Source: Deltaproteobacteria bacterium (GTDB lineage Bacteria > Desulfobacterota > WTBG01). From it: a stretch of 11,280 nt of DNA. The stretch is from assembly GCA_013139225.1 (NCBI GenBank), contig WTBG01000221.1, forward strand, positions 1 to 11,280, in the 5' to 3' direction. The notes beneath the pieces were generated by a model that did not search any database, was not told the origin of the DNA, and saw only the letters and a list, made by a program, of their open reading frames with translations. This document shows, one piece after another, positions 1 to 6,500 of the stretch. The stretch's first letter is position 1. Every line of letters begins with the position of its first letter. A program made the translations under genes and the position numbers.

Positions 1-379
1 CCTTAATAGCAGCTTTGGTAACATTGAAAGTTCCTTTAAGATTAACTGCCATTACCTGATCCCACTGTTCTTCCTTCATCCTGAGAAGGACATTGTCTTT
101 AGTAATGCCCGCATTATTGACTAAAATGTCCACAGATCCACAATGCTCAACGGTCTCCTTAATGATTTTCTCTGCATCTTGAACGCTTGTGACATCTGAC
201 TTGAGAGCAAGACATTTCCCTCCTGCCACTTCGATCTCATTAGCCGTCTCATTTGCCATGTCCGGATTTATATCACACACAACGAGAGATGCACCTTTTC
301 CAGCTAAAAGCATCGCAATAACCTTACCGATACCCTGAGCAGCTCCCGTAACAACAGCAACTTTGTTATTTAGTTCCAT
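1..379 (-). CDS. fabG: 3-oxoacyl-[acyl-carrier-protein] reductase FabG (N-terminal part, runs off window)
   Basis: FabG reduces 3-oxoacyl-ACP to 3-hydroxyacyl-ACP with NADPH in the cytosolic type II fatty-acid elongation cycle. The visible 126 codons start MELNNKVAVVTGAAQGIG and show the short-chain dehydrogenase Rossmann fold: the dinucleotide-binding TGAAQGIG at residues 11-18, the SDV element at 61-63, NNAG at 88-91 and VNLKG at 112-116. The catalytic Ser-Tyr-Lys residues would lie beyond the window edge, so the active site cannot be checked. ATG at 379-377 is the only sensible start and gives the normal FabG N-terminus; no strong Shine-Dalgarno precedes it, so translation may depend on operon context. 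The gene follows fabD on the same strand, 152 bp downstream, with a palindromic repeat between them. Other SDR enzymes share these motifs, but the fab neighbourhood makes FabG the clear choice. Confidence 0.93.
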   Translation of the reverse strand, partial: MELNNKVAVVTGAAQGIGKVIAMLLAGKGASLVVCDINPDMANETANEIEVAGGKCLALKSDVTSVQDAEKIIKETVEHCGSVDILVNNAGITKDNVLLRMKEEQWDQVMAVNLKGTFNVTKAAIK

Positions 380-434
380 GATTCTGTCACTTTTAATTAA
401 GGTATTTGCAAAAAGTCCAATTTGCTCCTTTTTT

Positions 435-503
435 GTCATTCCTGCGAAAGCAGGAATCCAGTAATTTCAGGTTGTTATGGACTCCCGCTTTCGCGGGAGT
501 GAC
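435..503. repeat. Palindromic repeat doublet (REP/MITE-like), copy 1, between fabD and fabG
   Basis: Two 26-bp arms (435-460 and 478-503) are imperfect reverse complements of each other around a 17-bp spacer. Each arm is also its own hairpin: ATTCCTGC/GCAGGAAT around a GAAA loop (438-457) and ACTCCCGC/GCGGGAGT around a TTTC loop (481-500). The ends are GTCA and TGAC. A second version occurs at 9081-9172, and the similarity continues into the right flank (ACTTTTTAC with AT-rich sequence after it), so the repeat unit is longer than the palindrome. It would be transcribed within the fab mRNA and could fold there. No protein is encoded by it. It resembles REP doublets in layout; family membership was not searched. 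Confidence 0.85.
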
Positions 504-531
504 TAGGTTTCTAACTTTTTACGAGAGCATC

Positions 532-1464
532 TTAATTCTGTTGGGATATTTCCTTTAGACCTTTTAGATCCTCCAAGTTTAAAGTTTTTACCTCTTTGGT
601 AATCCTTCTCATCAGACCCGTAAGCACTTTCCCGGGTCCTATCTCAATAACAGTCTTTACACCTTTAGCAACCATTTCTCTCATAGACTCTTCCCATCTA
701 ACAGGGTGATTGACCTGTTTAACCAGAAGATTCTTAATCTCTTCTTTAGAGGGATAAGGCCGTGCATCAGCATTTGAAATTACAGGAATGTGGATATCAC
801 ATACGGGTACATTTTGCAAGGCTTCTTTCAACTTCTCTGCTGCTGGTTTCATCAAGCTGCAATGAAAGGGTGCACTTACCGCCAGCATCACTGCCTTTTT
901 TGCTCCCCGCTCCAGTGCATTTTCAACAGCCCGTGATACTGCTTCAGTATGCCCGGAAATTACTATCTGCCAGGAGCTGTTAAAATTTGCCGGAGAGACG
1001 ACTTCTTCCTGTGCAGATTGCCTGCAGATATCTTGAACCTCATCCGCCTCTAACCCTAAGATAGCCGCCATAGTACCCTCTCCCGCAGGTACTGCCTCCT
1101 GCATGAATTTTCCTCTGAGACGAACAATTTGCACTGCATCGGAGAAATTTAGGGCCTGAGCAGTTATTAAAGAAGAATATTCTCCCAAACTGTGGCCTGC
1201 CAGAAGTACCGGGTTAATACCCGTTTCGGAAGACAATACCCGTAAGGCTGCAATGCTAGCTGTCAGGATGGCCGGCTGGGTATTAGGTGTCAATTTTAAC
1301 TCTTCTTCTGGTCCATTGAAACAAAGGCTGGAAATACTAAATTTTAAAGCCTCGTCTGCTTCCTGAAAAGTCTCACGAGCAACCTTGAAATTATCTGCTA
1401 GTTCCTTGCCCATACCTATGTACTGGGCTCCCTGTCCTGGGAAAATAAAAGCTGTCTCTGACAT
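532..1464 (-). CDS. fabD: Malonyl-CoA:ACP transacylase FabD
   Basis: FabD transfers malonyl groups from malonyl-CoA to acyl carrier protein, supplying the two-carbon extender for fatty-acid synthesis in the cytosol. The 310-residue length is typical. Visible motifs are FIFPGQGAQ (7-14) with oxyanion-hole Gln11, the nucleophile in GHSLGE (Ser92), Arg117 in the RLRGKFMQ helix, the catalytic His201 in SAPFH, and Gln250. These numbers coincide with those of the E. coli enzyme. The C-terminus carries EIGPGKVLTGL (274-284), also typical. The start at 1464 gives the standard beginning just before FIFPGQGAQ; a weak purine-rich AGAGAGA precedes it. The gene follows the acyl-CoA dehydrogenase by 48 bp that hold hairpin-forming sequence. 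It is intact, with no odd features. Confidence 0.97.
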   Translation of the reverse strand: MSETAFIFPGQGAQYIGMGKELADNFKVARETFQEADEALKFSISSLCFNGPEEELKLTPNTQPAILTASIAALRVLSSETGINPVLLAGHSLGEYSSLITAQALNFSDAVQIVRLRGKFMQEAVPAGEGTMAAILGLEADEVQDICRQSAQEEVVSPANFNSSWQIVISGHTEAVSRAVENALERGAKKAVMLAVSAPFHCSLMKPAAEKLKEALQNVPVCDIHIPVISNADARPYPSKEEIKNLLVKQVNHPVRWEESMREMVAKGVKTVIEIGPGKVLTGLMRRITKEVKTLNLEDLKGLKEISQQN

Positions 1465-1485
1465 TTATCTCTCTGGTATTACGAA

Positions 1486-1530
1486 GCCTCATCGGTTTGA
1501 GGCGAAGCTTCGCTAGCGCTTGCTTGCGCT
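1486..1530. repeat. Cluster of small hairpins between the acyl-CoA dehydrogenase and fabD
   Basis: Three overlapping dyads are packed here: GCCTCA/TGAGGC (1486-1491 with 1498-1503, loop TCGGTT), the perfect 12-bp palindrome GCGAAGCTTCGC (1502-1513), and AGCGC/GCGCT (1515-1519 with 1526-1530). The last one lies in the final codons of the acyl-CoA dehydrogenase, and its stop codon is at 1513-1515. No T-run follows, so this is not a standard terminator. It could be an mRNA-processing or stabilising structure; the role is a guess. Confidence 0.5.
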
Positions 1531-2670
1531 TTCTTTAATAAGATGTTGCCCTATAACATTTCGTTGAATCTGATTAGTCCCTTCATAGATTTGGAGTATC
1601 TTGGCATCACGCATCATCTTTTCCACTGGATACTCTCTCATATATCCATAGCCACCAAATATTTGAACCACATCCGTTGTCACCCGCATAGCCACATCGG
1701 TAGCAAACAGCTTACTCATAGACGAAACCTTGGATAAATCCTTTGAGTTATTATCTGCAGTCCTCGCAGCAAGATAAGTTAACGCCCGTGCTGCCTCAAT
1801 CTCTGTAGCCATATCAGCAATCATATGCTGAATAGCTTGATGGGCAATAATTGGTTTGCCAAAAGTTCTTCTTTCCCTGGCATACTCAATAACTGCATCG
1901 AGGGCCCCCTGAGCTAATCCTACCCCCTGAATAGCAATACCGGGGCGGGTCTGGTCAAAAGTTTTCATAGTAACAATAAACCCCACACCTTCTCGACCAA
2001 TCATATTTTCCTTGGGAACACGGCAGTCCTCAAACACCAATTCCCTGGTAGCAGATGTTCTAATTCCCAGCTTCTTTTCCTTCTTTCCAAAGGTAAATCC
2101 TGGTGTATCCTTCTCAATAATAAAAGCACTGGCACCCCGTGCCCCCTTACTCTTATCTGTTTTAGCAACAATTGAATAAATTTCAGCCTCTCCTCCATTG
2201 GTAATCCATTGCTTGACACCATTTATTACATACTCATTACCATCTCTTACTGCTGTGGTACGGATAGCCGCAGCATCGCTGCCAGCACCTGATTCAGTTA
2301 AGCCAAAGGCTGCTATCTTTTTCCCTGATGCTATTGGGGGAAGGTATTTCTTTTTCTGCTCTTCATTCCCATGAAGCAATATCGGGTATGCACCTAACCC
2401 ACTTGCAGCAAAAGAGACCGAAACACCTATACAGTGCTTGCTAAGCTCTTCAATAGCTAAGCAATTTTCAAGATTGCCAAATCCCAAGCCGCCATATTCC
2501 TCGGGGATATAAATTCCAAAAAGTCCGGCATCAGCAAGTACGTTTATAATTTCCCAAGGGAATTCCTCTGTTTCGTCGAGCTCAGCCCGAACAGGAAGTA
2601 TCTTTTCTCTTGCAATCTTACTGGTCAATTCCACAATTTCCTTTTGTTCTTCAGTAAAACCATAATCCAT
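1513..2670 (-). CDS. Acyl-CoA dehydrogenase (short/medium-chain type) inside the fab operon
   Basis: A 385-residue flavoprotein of the acyl-CoA dehydrogenase family, which introduces a trans-2 double bond into acyl thioesters with FAD and passes electrons to ETF or a similar acceptor. The three family domains are visible: a helical N-terminal domain, a beta domain with AFGLTESGAGSD (121-132) and QWITNGG (154-160), and a C-terminal helical domain with RRTFGKPI (267-274), the FAD-contacting QIFGGYGY (336-343) and YEGTNQIQ (362-369). Glu363 in that last motif sits where the catalytic base lies in short- and medium-chain enzymes, so it is probably active. An AGGAGAG site precedes the ATG. It sits 59 bp after fabH and 48 bp before fabD, so co-transcription is likely. 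A beta-oxidation-type enzyme here is unusual; it may act in acyl-chain modification or desaturation, which is inference. Substrate length cannot be read from the sequence. Confidence 0.93.
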   Translation of the reverse strand: MDYGFTEEQKEIVELTSKIAREKILPVRAELDETEEFPWEIINVLADAGLFGIYIPEEYGGLGFGNLENCLAIEELSKHCIGVSVSFAASGLGAYPILLHGNEEQKKKYLPPIASGKKIAAFGLTESGAGSDAAAIRTTAVRDGNEYVINGVKQWITNGGEAEIYSIVAKTDKSKGARGASAFIIEKDTPGFTFGKKEKKLGIRTSATRELVFEDCRVPKENMIGREGVGFIVTMKTFDQTRPGIAIQGVGLAQGALDAVIEYARERRTFGKPIIAHQAIQHMIADMATEIEAARALTYLAARTADNNSKDLSKVSSMSKLFATDVAMRVTTDVVQIFGGYGYMREYPVEKMMRDAKILQIYEGTNQIQRNVIGQHLIKESASKR

Positions 2671-2729
2671 TATAGCACTCTCCTATATTTGTAGAATAAT
2701 TTTAAATCATCATCACATGTAGAAATTAC

Positions 2730-3710
2730 TTACCACCTCACCAGAGCTGCTCCCCAGGTCAGTCCTGCACCAAAGGCATTAAAAAGGATCAAGTCACCAT
2801 CTTTGATCCTCCCTTCTCTATTGGCTTCATCAAGTGCAATTGGTATAGATGCCGATGAAGTGTTACCATATTTTTGAATGTTGACAAAGACTTTTTCTTC
2901 GGGCAGGTTCAATCGTTTCGCTATGGCTTGTATAATTCTCAGGTTAGCCTGATGGGGTATGAAGAGGTCAATTTCACCATTTTTTATATTATTAAAAGCT
3001 AATGTTTCCAGGACGGTCTCCTCCAGCGATTTAACAGCGATCTTAAAGAGTTTGTTACCATCCATTTTGAGATAATGCAGTCTCTTATCAATACTTTCAT
3101 GTGTAGCAGGGATAGCCGTACCGCCTCCGGGTTGATAGAGTAAGTTGGCGTATCTTCCATCTGAATGAAGATGGGTAGATATAATGCCCCTATCACCTTC
3201 TTCTCTCACTAACACCGCTGCACCAGCACCATCTCCAAATAATGCGCAGGTTCTTCTATCCTGATAATCGGCTATCTTAGACATATTTTCAGCTCCAACT
3301 ACCAGGGCCTTTTGGTAATTGCCATTCTTAATAAAACTGTCTGCAACAGATAGCGCATAAATGAACCCTGTACAACCAGCAAAAATATCAAAAGCTGCCG
3401 CTCTTTTTGCTCCTAGCTTATCCTGAAGCAAACACCCCACAGAAGGGAAAAGCATATCAGGGGTCATTGTACCCACAATAATCAGATCCAGCTCTTCGGG
3501 AGAAATCCCCGCCATTTCCAGGGCACTTCGTGCAGCATGGGTTGCGAGAGTTGAAGAAGCCTCTCCGTTACTGGTAATTCTTCTCTCCTTAATACCGGTA
3601 CGGGTAGTAATCCACTCATCACTGGTATCAACCATCTTCTCTAAGTCTTGGTTAGTCAGCACTTTTTCAGGCAAATAGGAACCTGTACTAACGATCCTGG
3701 CTCTTATCAT
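2730..3710 (-). CDS. fabH: 3-oxoacyl-[acyl-carrier-protein] synthase III FabH
   Basis: FabH starts fatty-acid synthesis by condensing an acyl-CoA primer with malonyl-ACP. The 326-residue protein has the thiolase-fold hallmarks: SDEWITTRTGI (30-40), the nucleophile Cys113 in DIFAGCTGF, His253 in IPHQANLRI and Asn283 in KYGNTS, which form the Cys-His-Asn triad, and the C-terminal NAFGAGLTWGA (311-321). It is full length and intact. The start at 3710 gives the usual MIRARIVSTGSYLP opening. No clear Shine-Dalgarno precedes it. A TATAAT at 3734-3729 on the coding strand lacks a recognisable -35 partner and is only a weak hint of an internal promoter. plsX, normally directly upstream of fabH, is missing; only 49 bp separate fabH from rpmF. 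Primer specificity (acetyl versus branched) cannot be told from the sequence. Confidence 0.96.
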   Translation of the reverse strand: MIRARIVSTGSYLPEKVLTNQDLEKMVDTSDEWITTRTGIKERRITSNGEASSTLATHAARSALEMAGISPEELDLIIVGTMTPDMLFPSVGCLLQDKLGAKRAAAFDIFAGCTGFIYALSVADSFIKNGNYQKALVVGAENMSKIADYQDRRTCALFGDGAGAAVLVREEGDRGIISTHLHSDGRYANLLYQPGGGTAIPATHESIDKRLHYLKMDGNKLFKIAVKSLEETVLETLAFNNIKNGEIDLFIPHQANLRIIQAIAKRLNLPEEKVFVNIQKYGNTSSASIPIALDEANREGRIKDGDLILFNAFGAGLTWGAALVRW

Positions 3711-3759
3711 AATTCAATTTTCCCAAAAATTATAACTTGCTAAAAATATTTGGTTACGG

Positions 3760-3942
3760 TTATACTTCTTCGACTTTTATCACTTCTCTACTTTTATAGG
3801 TTCCACAATGGGGACAGACATGGTGGGGTAGTTTTGATTCATTGCACTGTGGACAGGTGGTTAAGTTCACCTGGGATAGACTATCATGAGTCCGCCGTTT
3901 CCTCTTCCTTGCTTTCGAAAGCCTTCTTTTTGGTAAAGCCAT
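3760..3942 (-). CDS. rpmF: 50S ribosomal protein L32 (zinc-binding form)
   Basis: This 60-residue basic protein is ribosomal protein L32, part of the large subunit. It opens MALPKRRLSKARKRKRRTHD, the typical L32 start, and carries four cysteines as two CxxC pairs (C30/C33 and C43/C46) that would bind one zinc ion. This is the C+ version, as opposed to cysteine-free paralogues used under zinc limitation. A GAGAGGA ribosome-binding site lies upstream of the ATG. It follows the DUF177 gene by 24 bp; the YceD-L32 pair is a widely conserved arrangement leading into fatty-acid genes and ties ribosome and lipid synthesis together in one transcript. Confidence 0.97.
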   Translation of the reverse strand: MALPKRRLSKARKRKRRTHDSLSQVNLTTCPQCNESKLPHHVCPHCGTYKSREVIKVEEV

Positions 3943-3966
3943 TACGATTCCTCTCTTATACTTGGA

Positions 3967-4536
3967 TTATTGTTTTAGAGAAAGCTCTTTTAGAATTTCA
4001 AACCTGGAGGAAGTCACCTCTTTTTTATCACACTGGCACAAACTGTGATTCAAGTTTAACCCGCACTGCGGACATATTCCTTTGCACGCTTCTTGACATA
4101 ACGGGTATGAGGGGACATTCAAAATGATTTGTTCTCTAAGCAATGGTACTACATCAATGCTATCACCCTGATAGCAGGACAGATCCAAATCTGCTTTGTT
4201 AATCTCTTTCTCTGGCAAAAGCTCCTTTTCATCTGCAGCACAAAGATTGTAGTGGAATATTGCCTCAATAGGTAAATCAAAACTATCAAGGCATTTCACA
4301 CAGCTTGTCCTTACAGTTGTATTGAACAGGCCTTTTAGAAAAACATCCTTCCCCACCCTGAAAACCTCTATCTGAATACTAATCTCATCAATAGAAGTAA
4401 AATCAGTGTTTTGTATATCCTTGAATATATTATTAACCCAATCCTTATTCCTACTGCAGGACAGACGATATCCAGATTCCTCTATTTCATCCAATCTAAT
4501 CTTAAGATCATTCCTGCTTTGCTCTAATCTGTCCAT
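3967..4536 (-). CDS. yceD: DUF177 / YceD-family protein
   Basis: A 189-residue member of the DUF177 (YceD) family, proteins encoded next to rpmF in most bacteria and, in E. coli and plants, linked to 23S rRNA accumulation. The family start is seen in LKIRLDEIEESGY (11-23). The C-X2-C pair C79/C82 and the C-terminal signature LREQIILNVPSYPLCQ followed by CKGICPQCG (151-159) with C167 and C169 are typical; eight cysteines in all (79, 82, 147, 151, 155, 158, 167, 169) suggest zinc binding. The start at 4536 has no Shine-Dalgarno, and the proximal upstream promoter would give a leader of only a few bases. It is the first gene of the fab operon. Its exact biochemical activity is not known. Confidence 0.92.
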   Translation of the reverse strand: MDRLEQSRNDLKIRLDEIEESGYRLSCSRNKDWVNNIFKDIQNTDFTSIDEISIQIEVFRVGKDVFLKGLFNTTVRTSCVKCLDSFDLPIEAIFHYNLCAADEKELLPEKEINKADLDLSCYQGDSIDVVPLLREQIILNVPSYPLCQEACKGICPQCGLNLNHSLCQCDKKEVTSSRFEILKELSLKQ

Positions 4537-4549
4537 TTTAGGGTCTATT

Positions 4550-4578
4550 CATATATTCACAAAATAATCTTTTGTCAA
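4550..4578 (-). promoter_or_regulatory. Proximal sigma-70-type promoter of the yceD-rpmF-fab operon
   Basis: On the minus strand TTGACA (4578-4573) is followed after exactly 17 nt by TATATG (4555-4550). The -35 box is perfect and the -10 box matches five of six positions. The -10 ends only 13 nt before the ATG of the DUF177 gene, so the transcript would begin about 6-8 nt before the start codon and be almost leaderless. Seen in sequence; activity is inferred. Confidence 0.65.
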
Positions 4579-4591
4579 TAAAAAACAACAC

Positions 4592-4612
4592 ATCTTTATT
4601 GTGTATAAAGAT
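4592..4612. promoter_or_regulatory. Operator-like palindrome between the tandem fab promoters
   Basis: ATCTTTAT (4592-4599) and ATAAAGAT (4605-4612) form a perfect 8-bp inverted repeat with a 5-nt spacer. It begins 12 nt downstream of the distal promoter's -10 box, so it covers the expected first transcribed bases. Either a repressor binding site or a 5' mRNA hairpin would fit. It does not match the FapR operator as I know it. No regulator gene lies nearby. Confidence 0.5.
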
Positions 4613-4623
4613 ATGCACCGAAC

Positions 4624-4652
4624 AGGATAACTTAAAAAGGCTATCTTGTCAA
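4624..4652 (-). promoter_or_regulatory. Distal sigma-70-type promoter of the yceD-rpmF-fab operon
   Basis: On the minus strand TTGACA (4652-4647) is followed after 17 nt by TATCCT (4629-4624). The -35 is perfect and the -10 keeps the key T-A and final T. Transcription would start near 4617 and give a leader of about 80 nt that begins with the ATCTTTAT palindrome and contains the second promoter. Confidence 0.65.
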
Positions 4653-4697
4653 ATTTTTTACCTTCGCTTATCAACTTTTATACTTTTCATAAACATT

Positions 4698-4729
4698 GTT
4701 AGAACGCCCGAAAAGGGATTCTTTCTAAC
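4698..4729 (-). terminator. Possible terminator hairpin downstream of the U32 gene
   Basis: GTTAGAA (4698-4704) pairs with TTCTAAC (4723-4729), and CCC/GGG (4707-4709 with 4715-4717) can extend the stem inside. It lies just past the stop codon of the U32 gene and before the fab promoters, where a terminator would be expected. The uridine tract after it on the minus strand is poor, so termination could be weak or factor-assisted. Confidence 0.4.
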
Positions 4730-4744
4730 AGCGAAAAGCATATT

Positions 4745-5989
4745 TCAGATTTTCTCCCTTCTTAAAATATCATTTGCTCCTATTGGCAAATTTGTCCTGA
4801 TCACAATTTCCTGACCCGGCTGTGCTACCTGTACCATTTCCCCTGCTTCATTCGTTATTTCATCCAGCCTGGTATGATAACTATTCAGGTTTTTATTGAT
4901 AAACTCAACCTGTTCACCCTGTATCACTTTATTTCTAACCTGAATTTTAATAAGCTTTTCCGAATTAGAAGAAGATCTCTCCCCTGGCAATGGTAAAATT
5001 TCTCTCACAACTCCCACAAATTCATGGGTTCTAATATATTCAGAAGTGGTGTAGTTAAAACTCTCACTGGAGGGGGAACCCAGGTAGAACCCGGTAGTGT
5101 AGTCTCGGTGACTCAGTTTTTTCAATTCTTCAAGCCACTTGGTCTGAAACTGGTATTTCTCAGGATTTTCTCCATAACAATCCAGTGCATGGCGGTAGAC
5201 TCGTGTGACACCAGCAACATAGTGAATCCCTTTCATCCTACCTTCGATTTTGAGAGCATCAATCCCGGATGCTACAATCTCAGGGATGTATTCTATGAGG
5301 CAGAGGTCTTTTGAGTTGAAGACATAACTCCCATATTCATCTTCAGTAATGGGAAAATACTCATTAGGACGTTTCTCTTCCATCAGAGCATATTGCCAGC
5401 GGCAGGGATGTGAGCATTCTCCTTTGTTAGGGTCTCTATTTGTAAGATAGTTGCTTAGAAGGCACCTTCCCGAATAAGAGATACACATGGCGCCGTGAAT
5501 GAATATTTCAATTTCTACTGGTACTCTTTGTTTAATAAGTGCAATATCATGACAAGAAAGCTCTCTTGAAAGGTTAATGCGTGATATTCCCTGCTGCTGC
5601 CAAAATTGGGCACTGCACCAGTTGGAAGTGCTAAGTTGTGTGCTTAAATGGAGCGGGAGATGAGGAACAATCTGCCTGGCTTTAGACACTATGCCAGGAT
5701 CACTAATAATCAGTCCATCAACCCTTAAGTCACTCAGACTTGAGAGATAATCAGGAAGATCAACAAGATCATCATTGTGAGCAATGATGTTGACCGCAAC
5801 ATAAACCTTAACCTGGTGCTCACGGGCAAACCTGATTCCCTCTTCCATCTCAGAAAGTGTAAAGTTCCCAGCATAACTTCTCAATCCATACCTTTTACCA
5901 CTCAAGTAGACAGCATCAGCGCCATAGTGAACTGCAATCTTTAGTTTTTCCAGATTACCGGCTGGTGCTAAAAGTTCAGGTAGTTTCAT
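4745..5989 (-). CDS. U32-family [4Fe-4S] protein, TrhP/YegQ-like tRNA hydroxylase
   Basis: A 414-residue member of the peptidase U32 family. The opening PELLAPAGNLEKLKIAVHYGADAVYLSG (4-31) is the family signature, followed by a TIM-barrel-like region. The motif HGAMCISYSGRC (165-176) and ECSHPCRW (191-198) supply cysteines 169, 176, 192 and 196, which in the TrhP/RlhA group hold an iron-sulfur cluster. SGIDALKIEGRMKGIHYVA (241-259) is also typical. The HGAMCISYSGRCLLS and CSHPCRW form matches TrhP (YegQ), which hydroxylates uridine 34 of tRNA using prephenate, more closely than the protease or ubiquinone-pathway members; the C-terminal beta-barrel domain (about 320-414) fits. Length is somewhat shorter than E. 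coli YegQ. The start is ATG 5989; an out-of-frame ATG lies 7 nt upstream. It is probably transcribed apart from the fab operon, given the promoters and hairpin after it. Confidence 0.85.
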   Translation of the reverse strand: MKLPELLAPAGNLEKLKIAVHYGADAVYLSGKRYGLRSYAGNFTLSEMEEGIRFAREHQVKVYVAVNIIAHNDDLVDLPDYLSSLSDLRVDGLIISDPGIVSKARQIVPHLPLHLSTQLSTSNWCSAQFWQQQGISRINLSRELSCHDIALIKQRVPVEIEIFIHGAMCISYSGRCLLSNYLTNRDPNKGECSHPCRWQYALMEEKRPNEYFPITEDEYGSYVFNSKDLCLIEYIPEIVASGIDALKIEGRMKGIHYVAGVTRVYRHALDCYGENPEKYQFQTKWLEELKKLSHRDYTTGFYLGSPSSESFNYTTSEYIRTHEFVGVVREILPLPGERSSSNSEKLIKIQVRNKVIQGEQVEFINKNLNSYHTRLDEITNEAGEMVQVAQPGQEIVIRTNLPIGANDILRREKI

Positions 5990-6056
5990 AGCCCATTTCT
6001 CTGAAGATAGTTGTATCAGCTCAGATCTAGCTTGGCACAGAAAAGAGTCTTGATGA

Positions 6057-6092
6057 CAGATGCTGGATGCTAGATACTAGATTCTGGATACT
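6057..6092. repeat. Degenerate short tandem repeat
   Basis: The block reads as four or five diverged copies of a unit like GATGCTG/GATACTA (GATGCTGGATGCTAGATACTAGA and on to 6092). It lies about 70 bp upstream of the U32 start and has no coding sense. Such tracts are common in repeat-rich environmental genomes. Confidence 0.65.
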
Positions 6093-6118
6093 ATTATGCA
6101 ATCTTTAGAAGTAGATAC

Positions 6119-6138
6119 CCACGGGTTTACACCCGTGG
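6119..6138. repeat. Perfect 8-bp stem, 4-nt loop hairpin
   Basis: CCACGGGT and ACCCGTGG pair perfectly around TTAC. The T-run (6149-6153) is about ten bases beyond the stem, so it is not a good terminator for either strand. It resembles the subterminal palindromes recognised by IS200/IS605-type or REP-associated transposases, but no transposase gene is present in the window. Confidence 0.6.
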
Positions 6139-6150
6139 TCTTCTGCCATT

Positions 6151-6188
6151 TTTGATAAGATTGCCACGCCCTTCGGGCTCGCAAAGAC
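6151..6188 (-). repeat. Left member of a facing inverted-repeat pair
   Basis: Read on the minus strand this has TTGCGAGCCCGAAGGGCG then TGGCAATCTTATCA. About 28 of 33 bases match the sequence at 6706-6740 on the plus strand, so the two copies face outward-inward as an inverted repeat. Internally GCCC-TTC-GGGC can form a small hairpin. Repeats of the GTCATTGCGAGCC...TGGCAATC type are scattered in many bacterial genomes; the family assignment is from memory and was not searched. Confidence 0.75.
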
Positions 6189-6235
6189 AACCTTCTTTCC
6201 CCTTTACTACAAATTCTCATCAACTATAAGGTGAG

Positions 6236-6500
6236 TTGTTATGTTTTGGGTTTTCATTCCGCATTCCCTGGCCCAGACCGAACTTAATAGGAATAAGTTT
6301 TGATCTTCTATCACGGAATATTAATAGCATCAACGGCACTCTACAAGTCGCACCCCTGGCCCAGACCTGGTTTATCCGTTGTCGAGCATCCCATCGGGGA
6401 GTCGCACCAGGGCAGGCAGGGCGGGCCGCAATTTTACCCCGTGAAATGATTTTTGCATCTATTTCACCGGGGCCGAAATCCGCATTCGTTTAATCCATCC
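6236..6500. other. GC-richer block open on both strands, probable decayed element
   Basis: This block is clearly richer in G and C than the AT-rich DNA on both sides. An 85-codon plus-strand frame (6236-6493) and an opposing minus-strand frame over most of the same bases are both open, but neither resembles a known protein and the minus frame has no ATG at its head. The 14-bp direct repeat CCCTGGCCCAGACC occurs twice (6266-6279 and 6354-6367), and CCCCGTGAAAT / ATTTCACCGGGG (6437-6447 and 6461-6472) make an inverted repeat with one bulge. It looks like the remnant or core of a non-autonomous repeat, not a gene. Confidence 0.45.

Noticed and set aside
3750..4127. 125-codon plus-strand open frame
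   Set aside because: It is antisense to rpmF and the DUF177 gene, both of which are certain; a shadow.
4572..4814. 80-codon plus-strand open frame between the DUF177 and U32 genes
   Set aside because: It covers the two promoters and the end of the U32 gene on the opposite strand; AT-rich and without a known domain.
6119..6153. Hairpin followed by a T-run as a rho-independent terminator
   Set aside because: The T-run is about ten bases from the stem, and no plus-strand gene ends before it; better described as a repeat palindrome.
6236..6493. 85-codon plus-strand open frame as a gene
   Set aside because: No ribosome-binding site, no recognisable domain, an opposing frame is equally open, and it lies in repeat-rich DNA. 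Kept only as a sequence block.
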